This document shows, one piece after another, positions 1-9,213 of a stretch of 64,000 nucleotides of DNA; the first letter of the stretch is position 1; each line of letters begins with the position of its first letter. Source of the stretch: Sphingobium sp. TCM1 (GTDB taxonomy: Bacteria; Pseudomonadota; Alphaproteobacteria; Sphingomonadales; Sphingomonadaceae). The stretch lies in NCBI RefSeq assembly GCF_001650725.1, contig NZ_LXVX01000012.1, forward strand, positions 248,001 to 312,000, given 5' to 3'. Both the position numbers and the translations under genes were made by a program. The notes below the pieces were generated by a model, which had not been told where the DNA came from, searched no databases, and saw nothing but the letters and a program-made list of their open reading frames with translations.

Positions 1-640
1 CATGCATCTCGCCAGAGGTAATCCGGGTCATATCGGACGGAAAAAAGCCCGGCGCGATGCTGTTGACCGTGATATTTTCCGGCCCAAGCCGCTTGGCGAG
101 TGAGCCGCTGACATGGTGCAGACCGGCCTTGGCGGCAGCATAGGCATAGGTTTCGCGCGGGCCGATGCGCAGGCCGCCGACGGAGCCGATATTGATGACG
201 GTCGATGGCCGCTCGGAGGTCGCGCCCGCGCGCAACATCGGCAGCAGCTTCTGGGTCAGGAAGAAGCAGCTTTTGAGATTGAGATTGACCACATCGTCCC
301 AACCCTGTTCGGGATAGTCGTCGATCGGCGCGTCGCACAGTGTGCCGGCATTGTTGACGAGGATGTGGAGGGACGCTTCCTGCTTGGACAGCGCTGCGAC
401 AACAGCCTCTATCCCCGCAAGTGTCGATATGTCGCCGGGCAGGGCAATGCACCGTCCGCCCGTTTCCGTCACGATCGCATGCGCTGCGTCCGTCAGTCGC
501 TCTGCGTTGCGGGCGCAGGCATAGACGGTGACGCCCGCTGCGGCTAGGCCGGTCGCGATCATGCGGCCGATGCCGCTGCTTGCGCCAGTAACCAACGCCG
601 TCCGCTCGGCAACGGAGAAGAGCTGTGCAGGATCGATCAT
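1..640 (-). CDS. SDR-family oxidoreductase, C-terminus cut by window edge
   Basis: Classical short-chain dehydrogenase/reductase, expected to oxidise or reduce a hydroxyl/keto group with NAD(P). Translating the minus strand from the ATG at 638-640 gives 213 residues before the window ends. The cofactor motif TGASSGIG is at residues 18-25, NNAG at 96-99, and the catalytic Ser153, Tyr167 and Lys171 (YAAAK) are all present. About 40 C-terminal residues are missing. The start codon overlaps the stop of the upstream hydrolase (ATGA), so the two genes are probably translationally coupled. It resembles the SDR at 12599-13378, with the same APGFFPSDMT-type loop after the active site. The substrate is unknown. 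Confidence 0.9.
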   Translation of the reverse strand, partial: MIDPAQLFSVAERTALVTGASSGIGRMIATGLAAAGVTVYACARNAERLTDAAHAIVTETGGRCIALPGDISTLAGIEAVVAALSKQEASLHILVNNAGTLCDAPIDDYPEQGWDDVVNLNLKSCFFLTQKLLPMLRAGATSERPSTVINIGSVGGLRIGPRETYAYAAAKAGLHHVSGSLAKRLGPENITVNSIAPGFFPSDMTRITSGEMH

Positions 641-1362
641 GCAGAGATGTCCAGCAGCAGTCTGGCAACGCCTTCGGGATCGCCCACCAGCAGCGCATGA
701 TCGCCAGGATGTTGGTGCATCGTCCAGCCCAGTTCCCGCGCTCGGTCGTGCATGATGGTCATGATCGTATGTTGCGCTGCAATATAGTCGACAGGGATGG
801 TCAACGTTTCCGCGCCGGTCTCGATCGGACTGATCGTGCAGCGTAGCGGCATGTCGGAAAGATGGCGCAGCAACCAGGCTTCCCGTTCGCTATCCATCAT
901 ATGCGGATTGTCCTTGGCCATTGCGCGCTGCTGTTCATCCACGCCCGACCCAATCGGGCCATCGCCGGCCGCCAGCATGGCATCAAGGCCCGCCGCCTGC
1001 TCTTCGGGCACCATGCCCATGGCGGTAGCGACCCGCTCGCCCGACCGCGCGACGATCGCGTCTAGAAATATGGCGCGCCGGACCGCATTCGGATGTGCCT
1101 TCACCACGCCGGGGATCACGGTGCCTGAATAGCTGTGGCCGACCAGGACGACATCCTGCATGTCTTCGCACGCGATCAGGGAGGATATGTCCTGCACATG
1201 CACGCCATGCGTCGTATCGCGGCGCATGAGATGCGCATGTTCGGCAAAGCCGGTGAAACTGGGCGAAAATACCTCATGCCCGGCCGCCCGCAGCAGGGGG
1301 CGGACATATTTCCAGGTCCAGCCACCCATGCCGCCGCCATGCATCAGAAGAAATGTGGTCAT
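637..1362 (-). CDS. alpha/beta hydrolase
   Basis: Alpha/beta-hydrolase fold protein of 241 residues. The N-terminal HGGGMGG supplies the oxyanion-hole region. The nucleophile elbow GHSYSG (75-80) gives Ser77, and a late His near residue 222 (PGDHALL) completes the likely triad. There is no signal peptide, so it is cytoplasmic. It sits 25 bp downstream of the extradiol dioxygenase gene. Hydrolases in that position often cleave meta-cleavage products or (thio)esters, but this protein is closer in look to short esterase/salicylate-esterase-like proteins than to BphD. The reaction is therefore open. Confidence 0.85.
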   Translation of the reverse strand: MTTFLLMHGGGMGGWTWKYVRPLLRAAGHEVFSPSFTGFAEHAHLMRRDTTHGVHVQDISSLIACEDMQDVVLVGHSYSGTVIPGVVKAHPNAVRRAIFLDAIVARSGERVATAMGMVPEEQAAGLDAMLAAGDGPIGSGVDEQQRAMAKDNPHMMDSEREAWLLRHLSDMPLRCTISPIETGAETLTIPVDYIAAQHTIMTIMHDRARELGWTMHQHPGDHALLVGDPEGVARLLLDISA

Positions 1363-1387
1363 GTCTCTTTATCCTCTCCCCGGCGCT

Positions 1388-2329
1388 TCAGGCCGGTTCC
1401 GTATTCTGGATGAATTCTTCCGACGGATTGGGTCCCCACAGGAACATGCTGTCTTCGGGCGGATGATCGCTCGCCTGCCAGTCGCAGGTGGAGGGGATGA
1501 AATCGATGTCGGCCGAATATTCCGAGTAGCTGCCCCACGGATCGCGGACGTAATAGAAATAATTGGCGCCCAGCACATGCTGCCCCATGCCCCAGCCGCG
1601 ATCAAATCCCGCCTTTGCCATCGTTGTTCCGCCCAGTCCCACTTCCTGGACCGATCCCACGTCCCAGCTATTATGATGCATGCCCCGCCGGTCAGACAGG
1701 ACAAGCGCCAGCAGATGATGATCGCTACCGTGCGCGCCGTGCAGGAAGGCGACTACTGGACCGCTTCGGTCCGACAGGCGCAGGCCAAGGGTGCGCTCGT
1801 AAAAGCCAATGGCCGCATCCACATCGGTCGTGAACAACGCGAAATGCGACAGACGGCGCGGATGCACGCTGGGCGCGCGGGAATTCGGGATCGCGCCCGA
1901 CACCCCTGGCGCAGCGCTGGCAAAATGAAACTGGCTCTTTTCATCGGGAGCCGATTTTTCGGCGGCGCGGACATTGACGGGTAGACCGTCTGTGCCGGCA
2001 AACCAGATACCATCACGTTCGGCGTGGGCGGGCGGATCGATGAAAGTCACGCCCTGATCGCGCAGATGCGCGGCGAAGGCGTCCACCTCATCGGCGAAGA
2101 TCCCGAAGCTCAGATAGCGCAGGCGTTTTGCGCTGCTGCCGCCAGTGATGATCGCCCAGCGATGGGGATGGCCCCTGGCATAAAGCTCCAGCGCGCCGTC
2201 CCGGTCCTGCACATCCAGACCGAACAGCGTGTAGAAATGCCGCGCCTCTTCCAGGTCTGGCACTTCTATCGCGAAATGGTCGATCGAATGGGCCGCCAAT
2301 GTGCCGGGCCGCCTGATTGTCTCGCCCAT
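1388..2329 (-). CDS. VOC-family extradiol ring-cleavage dioxygenase
   Basis: Two-module vicinal-oxygen-chelate protein of 313 residues, the architecture of type I extradiol dioxygenases such as BphC/HsaC. The N-terminal module begins at about residue 14 (HSIDHFAIEV) and the catalytic module at about 158. Candidate Fe(II) ligands are His162 (LSHFAL), His218 or His219 (GMHHNSWDV) and Glu270 (SYSEYSAD), spaced much as in BphC. It would cleave a catechol-like ring next to its hydroxyls. It lies between a hydrolase and an FAH-family gene, a usual meta-cleavage arrangement. The C-terminal tail after residue 280 looks specific to a subfamily. The substrate is not predictable. Confidence 0.88.
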   Translation of the reverse strand: MGETIRRPGTLAAHSIDHFAIEVPDLEEARHFYTLFGLDVQDRDGALELYARGHPHRWAIITGGSSAKRLRYLSFGIFADEVDAFAAHLRDQGVTFIDPPAHAERDGIWFAGTDGLPVNVRAAEKSAPDEKSQFHFASAAPGVSGAIPNSRAPSVHPRRLSHFALFTTDVDAAIGFYERTLGLRLSDRSGPVVAFLHGAHGSDHHLLALVLSDRRGMHHNSWDVGSVQEVGLGGTTMAKAGFDRGWGMGQHVLGANYFYYVRDPWGSYSEYSADIDFIPSTCDWQASDHPPEDSMFLWGPNPSEEFIQNTEPA

Positions 2330-2356
2330 GGCCTTTCTCCTTTCCCGGTCAAGCCT

Positions 2357-3199
2357 TCATGCTGCCCCGATAGGGTTGCGCAGCAGGCCGATACCTTCGA
2401 TCTCCACCTCGACCGTATCGCCCGGTTTCATGAATACAGGTGGTGTGCGTGCCAGCCCGATGCCCGATGGCGTTCCCATGACGAGCACGTCGCCGACTTC
2501 CAGAGTCAGGAAAGTCGACAGCAGGGCGACCGTATCCTCGACGTCGAAGATCATCTGGCTGGTATTGGCCGACTGCATGACATTCCCGTTGAGGCGGGTT
2601 TCGATCTTCAGATTCTTGCCACCAGCGGGAACGGCGTCGGCGGTGACGAGCCAGGGGCCGAAAGCGCCAGTATCGTCGAAATTCTTGCCGGCAGTCCATT
2701 GCGGGGTCTTGAGCTGATAATCGCGTACTGACCCGTCGTTGAACACCGAATAGGCGATCACATGATCGAGCGCCTTGTCCTTGGCGATGTTGCGTCCGCG
2801 TTTTCCGATCACCGCGACCATTTCGCCCTCATAATCGAGTTGCTCGGACGTCGTCGGTTTCAGGATCGGCGCGCCATGACCGATTAAGTTGGATGCGAAG
2901 CGGGCAAAGATCGTCGGAAATTCGGGCACCGCAAAGCCGCCCTCGGCCGCATGATCGGCATAGTTCAGCCCCAGGCAAATGACCTTACCTGGACGTGCCA
3001 GCACCGGCAGGAACGTCAAATCGGATTCCGCAACGGTTGGCTCAGCCGCGATCGCGGCGAACGCCTCGGCCAGCGCTGCCTCGCCGCCCGCGACCAGAGC
3101 GTCGAGATCGTCATTGCCGTCCAGGCGGGCATGGACGGCCTTGCCATTCTGGATAGCAATGCCGGACAGGCCATTTTTTGAAACGCGCGCAAATTTCAT
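2357..3199 (-). CDS. FAH-family hydrolase
   Basis: Fumarylacetoacetate-hydrolase-family protein of 280 residues. Enzymes of this family hydrolyse or decarboxylate acylpyruvate-type products made after extradiol cleavage. The metal-site signature is visible as DYEGEM (two Glu ligands) followed by FNDGSVRDYQ (Asp ligand). The ATG at 3197-3199 is chosen over upstream in-frame codons because GAAGGTG lies six bases before it and the protein then begins MKFARVS, as family members do. It follows an SDR gene and precedes the VOC dioxygenase on the same strand, so it probably acts in the same ring-cleavage route. Confidence 0.9.
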   Translation of the reverse strand: MKFARVSKNGLSGIAIQNGKAVHARLDGNDDLDALVAGGEAALAEAFAAIAAEPTVAESDLTFLPVLARPGKVICLGLNYADHAAEGGFAVPEFPTIFARFASNLIGHGAPILKPTTSEQLDYEGEMVAVIGKRGRNIAKDKALDHVIAYSVFNDGSVRDYQLKTPQWTAGKNFDDTGAFGPWLVTADAVPAGGKNLKIETRLNGNVMQSANTSQMIFDVEDTVALLSTFLTLEVGDVLVMGTPSGIGLARTPPVFMKPGDTVEVEIEGIGLLRNPIGAA

Positions 3200-3209
3200 G
3201 ATATCACCT

Positions 3210-3992
3210 TCATTTCTTTCCCTGGCCCAATCCGGCACCGGTTGCCGTCATCAGGGTTGTGCTGAGGCCGCCATCGACCAATATGTCGACGCCGTTGATT
3301 TGGCGGGCCCGGTTGCTGAGCAGGAAGATGATGGCCTCTGCCACATCCTCCGGCTCGCCGATCCGGCGCGTGGGAATCCCTGCGATCCGCGCATCCCGCA
3401 TCTGCTGATCGGCATAGCCGGCCGATGTCATGTTTGTCAGGGTCGGGCCGGGGGATACGCTGTTCACCCTGATGCCATCTGGGCCCCATTCGTTCGCCAG
3501 TTGCTTGACGATCATGTGCAGGGCGGCCTTGCTGGGCGCATAGGCACCGAGCGGTGGGGTCGCATGATGGGCCGACATGGATGCCGTTGCCACCATGCTA
3601 CCGCCGCCGCCCTCTTTCATTATGGGATATAGCGCCTTGGCGATCAGCCAGGTTGCGCGGGTATTGATGGCGAAGGCCTTGTCGAACGCCTCCGGATCGA
3701 TCTGGGACAATGAGCCCGCGAGAATGAACCCGGCGTTGCTGACCAGCCCGTCGACACCGTCCATATGCGCGATCGCGGCGGCAGCGATCCTGTCGCCGCA
3801 ATCGGTCATACCGACATCGGTCACCATCGCGGCAACGCCCGGTCCGTGGCGTGCGACAAGCGACTCTATGCCTGCACGGTCCCGATCGACCAGCAGCAAT
3901 TTATGGGGGCCTGCAATCTGACGCTCGGCCATGAGTTCCGATACGACGGCCCGGCCGATGCCGCTGGACGCTCCTGTTATCACTATGCGCAT
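3210..3992 (-). CDS. SDR-family oxidoreductase
   Basis: Short-chain dehydrogenase of 260 residues with TGASSGIG near the N-terminus, a SNAG variant of the NNAG motif, a Ser in TASMSA, and the YAPSK catalytic Tyr/Lys motif. The start at 3990-3992 has GGAGGGG just upstream and begins one base after the acyl-CoA synthetase stop, so the pair is co-transcribed. The C-terminus (NGVDILVDGG) is the usual SDR ending. It would interconvert a hydroxy and a keto intermediate, possibly a 3-hydroxyacyl-CoA or a ring alcohol. Confidence 0.9.
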   Translation of the reverse strand: MRIVITGASSGIGRAVVSELMAERQIAGPHKLLLVDRDRAGIESLVARHGPGVAAMVTDVGMTDCGDRIAAAAIAHMDGVDGLVSNAGFILAGSLSQIDPEAFDKAFAINTRATWLIAKALYPIMKEGGGGSMVATASMSAHHATPPLGAYAPSKAALHMIVKQLANEWGPDGIRVNSVSPGPTLTNMTSAGYADQQMRDARIAGIPTRRIGEPEDVAEAIIFLLSNRARQINGVDILVDGGLSTTLMTATGAGLGQGKK

Positions 3993-3993
3993 C

Positions 3994-5658
3994 TTACCCC
4001 TCCGCCACGATGCCAAGTTCGTCCATCAGCTTCTGCCTCAATTTGAATTTCTGGATTTTCGAGGCTGACATCGGCCACTCGTCGACAAAACGGATGTGGC
4101 GCGGAACCTTGAAGGAGGACAGGCGGTCGCGGGTAAAGGCGATCAGCTCCTCGGAGGTTGCGGCTGCCGGGTCGCCCTCTATGAAGGCCGCCGGAATCTC
4201 GACGAGCCGATCGTCGGGTATGCCCACGACCTGCGCCAGCTTGACGGCCGGATGCATGGCAAGCACGGCCTCAACCTCGGCGGCGGCGACATTCTCGCCC
4301 CCGACCTTGAGCATATCCTTGAACCGCCCACGGTACATCAGGTGGCCGTCGGCATCGACCGATCCGATGTCGCCGCTATGATACCAGCCGTCCGCATCCA
4401 GGGCGGCGGCCGTTTTTTCGGCATCTCGATAATAGCCGTCGAACATGCCAAAGCCACGGATCAGCACCTCGCCATGGGCGTCGACGCCCAGGTCGTTGCC
4501 GGTTTCGGCGTCGATGATCCGCACTTCGATACCTGGCAGCGGATAGCCAAGAGTATGGAAGCCGGTTTCCGGGTCCATACCTTCGCCGCCGGTTGTCACC
4601 ACGCCGAAGGCCTCGGTCATTCCAAACGTCCCCACATGCAGGATATGGGGTGCCTTCTCGCGCCAGGTCCGTCCGACTTTTTCCGGCTGGGCGGCGAAGC
4701 AACTGTTGATGTGACGGACATGGGAGAGATCGACAGAGGCGAATTCGGGCGCGTACATCATGCCCTGCAAAAAGGTTACGAAGGGTACGAAGAGCGAGGT
4801 CGCCTTTTCCCGTTCGATCATCCTGAGGCTCTCGCCGGGATCGAAATGTGGCATTCCGACGAATGTGCCGCACCGGTCGAGCACCGACAGCATTCCGAGC
4901 ATGGCGGCGACGTGGAACAGCGGCAATGGGCTCCACACCCGGTCCTGCGCCGTGTAGGACCAGCGCGTCGCCAGCATCCGGGCCTCGCGCGTGATCGCTT
5001 CATGGCTGATCAGGCACCCCTTGGGATTCGATGAGGTGCCCGATGTATAGAGGATCATCGCCGGATCGCGCACACGCACACAAATCCGCGCCTGGTGAAT
5101 GTCGGCCTCTTCCACGGCATCGACATTCAGATCCGAGATGCTGGTGAAACCTGTCGGGGAATTATCCTCCATCAGCAGGATATGGCGCAATTTCGGTGCG
5201 GTGGCGATGGAAAGACCGGCGTTGCCTGACCGCTCCGCAAGGTCGGGGAAGGCCTTTTCTATACGACCGACAAAGTCGCTATGCTCTTGCGCTTTGCGGG
5301 TTGTCACGATCGCCTTCAGGTCGGCATTGTTCGTGACGTAAGCGATTTCCATCGGTTTGTAGCGTGCATTGAGCATCACGCTGGTCGCCCCGCAAAAGGC
5401 GACGCCGAACAGGGTTTCGACAAAATCGACCGATGTGGGCAGCAGGATGCCGACATGATCGCGCGGGCGGATGCCGGCGGCCCACAATTGCCGGGCGCGG
5501 AGCATAGCGCGACGGACCAGGTTGTCATAACTCAGTCGCGCGTCCGGGAAAACCAAAGCCTCCGCATCTGGCGCTTTGTCCCAGGCCATCAAGAGCAGGT
5601 CGCCCAGCGACGTCGCCTCGATCCGCAGCCGCGCGGGGTCCTCCATTCCTTCGATCAC
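3994..5658 (-). CDS. Acyl-CoA synthetase (AMP-forming)
   Basis: ANL-superfamily ligase of 554 residues that activates a carboxylic acid to its CoA thioester with ATP. The P-loop is ILYTSGTSSNPKG and the A5 motif is FGMTEAFG. A7/A8 motifs are YHSGDIG and GRFKDMLKVGGENV, and the A10 lysine region is PMSASKIQKFKL near the C-terminus, so every functional motif is intact. It is the first gene of a minus-strand run ending at the window edge: ligase, SDR, FAH, VOC dioxygenase, hydrolase, SDR. Transcription probably starts in the 142-bp region shared with the divergent thiolase gene. Confidence 0.93.
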   Translation of the reverse strand: MIEGMEDPARLRIEATSLGDLLLMAWDKAPDAEALVFPDARLSYDNLVRRAMLRARQLWAAGIRPRDHVGILLPTSVDFVETLFGVAFCGATSVMLNARYKPMEIAYVTNNADLKAIVTTRKAQEHSDFVGRIEKAFPDLAERSGNAGLSIATAPKLRHILLMEDNSPTGFTSISDLNVDAVEEADIHQARICVRVRDPAMILYTSGTSSNPKGCLISHEAITREARMLATRWSYTAQDRVWSPLPLFHVAAMLGMLSVLDRCGTFVGMPHFDPGESLRMIEREKATSLFVPFVTFLQGMMYAPEFASVDLSHVRHINSCFAAQPEKVGRTWREKAPHILHVGTFGMTEAFGVVTTGGEGMDPETGFHTLGYPLPGIEVRIIDAETGNDLGVDAHGEVLIRGFGMFDGYYRDAEKTAAALDADGWYHSGDIGSVDADGHLMYRGRFKDMLKVGGENVAAAEVEAVLAMHPAVKLAQVVGIPDDRLVEIPAAFIEGDPAAATSEELIAFTRDRLSSFKVPRHIRFVDEWPMSASKIQKFKLRQKLMDELGIVAEG

Positions 5659-5800
5659 CGTTTATCCGCTCCCACAGCGTCCGCTTGTTCGCTGTCCCTT
5701 CTGCTGTCGGAAAGCGCGCCGCCATCCTGTCCTTTGGTAGGTGAAGATGCGCCGGGCGGGTTCGATGGGACATTATCGAAGGCTAATTTCCGGGATGGGG
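5659..5800. promoter_or_regulatory. Divergent promoter region, ligase / thiolase
   Basis: This 142-bp gap separates the minus-strand ligase operon from the plus-strand thiolase operon. It holds CCCTTCTGCT at 5696-5705 and CCTTTGGTAGGTG at 5731-5743. Close matches to both occur in the other divergent gap of this cluster (15580-15753). No clear sigma-70 promoter stands out. The shared words are a candidate site for the local MalT/LuxR-type regulator. Confidence 0.35.
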
Positions 5801-7009
5801 ATGATGACGGACGTTTTTATCTATGATCATGCGCGCACGCCGCGCGGCCGGGGGCGCCCCGATGGCGCGCTGCATGAAATTCCCGCCGTTCAACTGGCGA
5901 CGCAGGTCCTAGAGGCGTTGCGGGACCGCAACGGGCTGGATACCGCCCTGCTGGACGACGTGGTGATCGGGTGCGCGCAGCCGGTGGCGGAGCAGGGGGG
6001 CGTTCTGGCCCGCGCCGCGGTACTGAATGCGGGCTATGCCCAGAGCGTCGCCGGGCAGCAGGTTCACCGCTTCTGCGCATCGGGGCTGGAGGCGGTGAAC
6101 AACGTCGCCGGCCAGATCATGAGCGGCATGAGCCAGGCGGGCATCGGCGGCGGGGTGGAGTCGATGAGCCGGGTCATTATGGGCTATGACAGTGGTGCAT
6201 GGTCCGCCGACCCGCGCGTTGCATGGCATAATTATTTCGCGCCACAGGGAATCGGCGCGGACCTGATCGCGACGCTTGACGGCTATACCCGCTCGGACGT
6301 CGATGGCTATGCAGCAGAGAGCCAGCGGCGCGCGGCCCTGGCTTGGGACGAAGGCCGCTTCGACAAATCAGTCATCCCCGTGCGCGACGTGTTGGGCGAA
6401 GTTGTGTTGACGCATGACGAACATAGGCGGCCTGGCACGACCGTGGAAAGCCTGGCCGGCCTGAAGCCCGCCTTTCCAGGCATGGCCGCAATGGGTTTCG
6501 AGCGGGTCGCGCGCGAACGCTATCCGCAGATCGAGGCACTGGATTTCGTACACACCGGCGGCAACAGCTCGGGCATCGTCGATGGATCGGGCGGCGTACT
6601 TTTGGGCAATGCCGATTTCGGCAAGGCGGCAGGTCTCAAGCCCCGCGCCAGAATCCGCGCCTGGGCCTCAATCGGCTCGGAGCCCACGATCATGCTGACC
6701 GCTCCGGCCGACGTCGCCAACAAGGCGCTGCGCAATGCGGGCATGACGAAGAATGACATCGATCTGTACGAACTCAACGAAGCCTTCGCCAGCGTCGTCA
6801 TGCGGTTCATGAACCGTATGGACATCGACCATGGCAAGGTGAACGTGAACGGCGGTGCGATCGCGCTGGGCCATCCGCTCGGCGCGACCGGCGCCATGAT
6901 CCTGGGCACCGTACTCGATGAACTGGAACGCACCGGCCAGAACACCGCCATGACCCTGCTCTGTGCGGGCAACGGTCTTGGCACTGCGACCATCATCGAA
7001 CGCGTCTGA
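5801..7009 (+). CDS. Thiolase (acetyl-CoA acetyltransferase family)
   Basis: Thiolase of about 402 residues that cleaves a 3-ketoacyl-CoA with CoA, the last step of a beta-oxidation turn. The nucleophilic Cys lies in HRFCASGLEAV. The C-terminal signatures NEAFAS, GGAIALGHPLGATG (catalytic His) and CAGNGLG (second Cys) are all present. Two adjacent ATG codons (5801, 5804) follow a GGGG box; an upstream ATG at 5741 would add residues that do not look thiolase-like. The following fadB-like gene starts 26 bp after the stop, giving a thiolase-fadB-acyl-CoA dehydrogenase-SDR operon. Confidence 0.93.
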   Translation: MMTDVFIYDHARTPRGRGRPDGALHEIPAVQLATQVLEALRDRNGLDTALLDDVVIGCAQPVAEQGGVLARAAVLNAGYAQSVAGQQVHRFCASGLEAVNNVAGQIMSGMSQAGIGGGVESMSRVIMGYDSGAWSADPRVAWHNYFAPQGIGADLIATLDGYTRSDVDGYAAESQRRAALAWDEGRFDKSVIPVRDVLGEVVLTHDEHRRPGTTVESLAGLKPAFPGMAAMGFERVARERYPQIEALDFVHTGGNSSGIVDGSGGVLLGNADFGKAAGLKPRARIRAWASIGSEPTIMLTAPADVANKALRNAGMTKNDIDLYELNEAFASVVMRFMNRMDIDHGKVNVNGGAIALGHPLGATGAMILGTVLDELERTGQNTAMTLLCAGNGLGTATIIERV

Positions 7010-7035
7010 ACTCCATAAAGATAGAGCAAATCGAC

Positions 7036-9213
7036 ATGCGCCACATCACAATCGAAACCGGCGATGATGGTATCGCCATCCTGACGCTGGACAATGCCGA
7101 CGAAAGCATGAACGTCGTTTCGGAAGCATGGCTATCGGAAATGACCGCGGCCATTGCGACGATCAAAGCCGACGACGCCATCAAGGGACTGGTCATCACT
7201 TCGGCCAAGAAAGCGTTCATGGCGGGCGCTGACCTGAAACTGCTGGTCGACGGTTATGGAACGCTGACGCGGGCGGAGGCCTATGCGTTCAGCCAGTCGG
7301 CCACCGCCATGCATCGCGCGCTGGAAACGATGGGCAAGCCCGTCGCCGCCGCACTGAACGGCCTGTGCCTGGGCGGCGGTTTCGAATTGGCGCTGGCCTG
7401 CCATTATCGCGTGCTGGTGGACGATCCCAAGGCCGTCGTCGGCCTGCCGGAGGTGAATGTCGGCCTGCTTCCCGGCTCGGGCGGCACGCAGCGGCTGCCG
7501 CGCATCGCTGGCGTCAAAACGGCGCTCGATCTGCTACTGTCAGGCCGTTCGGTGAAGCCCGCCGATGCGTTGAAGCTGCGGATCGTCGATGCCGTGGTGC
7601 CGGCGGAACAATTGATCGAAAAGGCCAAGGCATTGGTCGCCGCGGCCCCGGATGTCGAACGCGTCTGGGACAAGAAAGGCTTCGCCCTGCCCGAATCGCG
7701 TGGGATGGTCCTGCCCGAATCCGCCGCGATGTTCACCGCGGCGACAGCGGGCGCCATCGGCAAGGCTGGCTATAATCTGCCCGCACCTGCGGCCATCCTG
7801 TCCTGCGTGTTCGAGGGCGTGCAATTGCCGTTCGATCGGGCGCTGTCGGTCGAAAGTAAATATTTCGCGCTGCTGCTGACCGATCCGGTTGCCCGCAACA
7901 TCATCCGCACCAGTTTCATTTCCAAGCAGGCTGCGGAAAAGGGCGCCCGCCGTCCCAAGGGGATCGACAAAAGTTCGGTGCGCAAGATCGGTGTGCTGGG
8001 CGCAGGCATGATGGGGGCGGGCATCGCCTTGGTCGCAGCGCAGGCCGGCATCGAGGTCGTGCTGATCGACCGCGACATCCCGTCGGCGCAGAAGGGCAAG
8101 GACTATGCCGTCAAAATATTGGGCAAGGCGGTCGAGAAGGGCGGCATGGCACAGGATGCGTGCGACGTCATACTCGCGCGCATCCTGGCCACCGACGACT
8201 ATGCGCCGCTGTCGGATGTCGACCTGATCGTCGAGGCGGTGTTCGAGGATGTCGCGATCAAGGCGGAAGTCACCAAGCGGGCCGAGGCGGTCATGCCGTC
8301 GTCCGCGATCTTCGCGACCAATACATCGACCCTGCCGATCACCAATCTGGCTCAGGCGTCGGACCGTCCGGATCAGTTCATCGGCTTGCATTTCTTCTCG
8401 CCGGTCGATCGGATGGGGCTGGTCGAAGTCATCATGGGCAAGCAGACCAGCCCGGAGACGCTCGCCAAAAGCCTGGATTTCATCGCGCAGATCCGCAAGA
8501 CGCCGATCGTCGTCAATGACAGCCGCGGCTTTTACACGAGCCGGGTGTTCCAAATGCTGATTAACGAAGGCGCCGCGATGCTGGCCGATGGCGTCGAGCC
8601 GGCACGGATCGAAAATGCGGCGAAATCGGCCGGCTTCCCGGTCGGTCCGCTCGCTTTGCTTGATGAGGTTACGCTGGACCTGCCGATCAAGATCGTGGAT
8701 CAGGCTATCGCGCAGGAGGGGACGTCTTTCGTGCCGCCCGCCGGCATGCCTGCGATGTACCGGATGCGCGACGCCGGTCGCACCAGCCGCAAGGCGGGCG
8801 GCGCCTTCTACGACTATCCCGAAGGGGGTACGAAGCATCTGTGGCCCGGCCTGGCTGAGTTGTTTCCGCCAAAAGCGGAGCAGCCGGACCTCGCAGAACT
8901 CAAGCAACGCCTGCTCTATGCGCAGGCGATGGAGACGATCCGCTGCCTCGAAGAAGGCGTGCTGGAAACGCCCGAAGATGCCGATCTGGGCGCCGCCTTC
9001 GGCTGGGGATTCCCGATGTGGACAGGCGGGACGATCAGCTATGTCGACACCATTGGAATCGCCCGGTTCGTGGCAGAATCCGACCGGATGGCGCAGCTGT
9101 ACGGGCCGCGCTTCGCGCCGTCTTCCTGGCTGCGTGACAAGGCGGCGAGGGGTGAGCCCTTCTACCCCGCCAAGGACGTCGCCGCGACGAAGGAAGCCGA
9201 ATGCGCCGCCTGA
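7036..9213 (+). CDS. Bifunctional enoyl-CoA hydratase / 3-hydroxyacyl-CoA dehydrogenase
   Basis: FadB/FadJ-type protein of 725 residues. The N-terminal crotonase domain carries an oxyanion-hole glycine run (GLCLGGGFELALA) and a second Glu in LPEVNVGLLPG, matching the two catalytic glutamates of hydratases. The NAD-binding start GVLGAGMMGAGIA near residue 320 opens the dehydrogenase half, with HFFSPVDRMGLVEV following. It performs hydration and oxidation in beta-oxidation and would feed the thiolase upstream. It overlaps the next gene by 13 bp. Confidence 0.94.
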   Translation: MRHITIETGDDGIAILTLDNADESMNVVSEAWLSEMTAAIATIKADDAIKGLVITSAKKAFMAGADLKLLVDGYGTLTRAEAYAFSQSATAMHRALETMGKPVAAALNGLCLGGGFELALACHYRVLVDDPKAVVGLPEVNVGLLPGSGGTQRLPRIAGVKTALDLLLSGRSVKPADALKLRIVDAVVPAEQLIEKAKALVAAAPDVERVWDKKGFALPESRGMVLPESAAMFTAATAGAIGKAGYNLPAPAAILSCVFEGVQLPFDRALSVESKYFALLLTDPVARNIIRTSFISKQAAEKGARRPKGIDKSSVRKIGVLGAGMMGAGIALVAAQAGIEVVLIDRDIPSAQKGKDYAVKILGKAVEKGGMAQDACDVILARILATDDYAPLSDVDLIVEAVFEDVAIKAEVTKRAEAVMPSSAIFATNTSTLPITNLAQASDRPDQFIGLHFFSPVDRMGLVEVIMGKQTSPETLAKSLDFIAQIRKTPIVVNDSRGFYTSRVFQMLINEGAAMLADGVEPARIENAAKSAGFPVGPLALLDEVTLDLPIKIVDQAIAQEGTSFVPPAGMPAMYRMRDAGRTSRKAGGAFYDYPEGGTKHLWPGLAELFPPKAEQPDLAELKQRLLYAQAMETIRCLEEGVLETPEDADLGAAFGWGFPMWTGGTISYVDTIGIARFVAESDRMAQLYGPRFAPSSWLRDKAARGEPFYPAKDVAATKEAECAA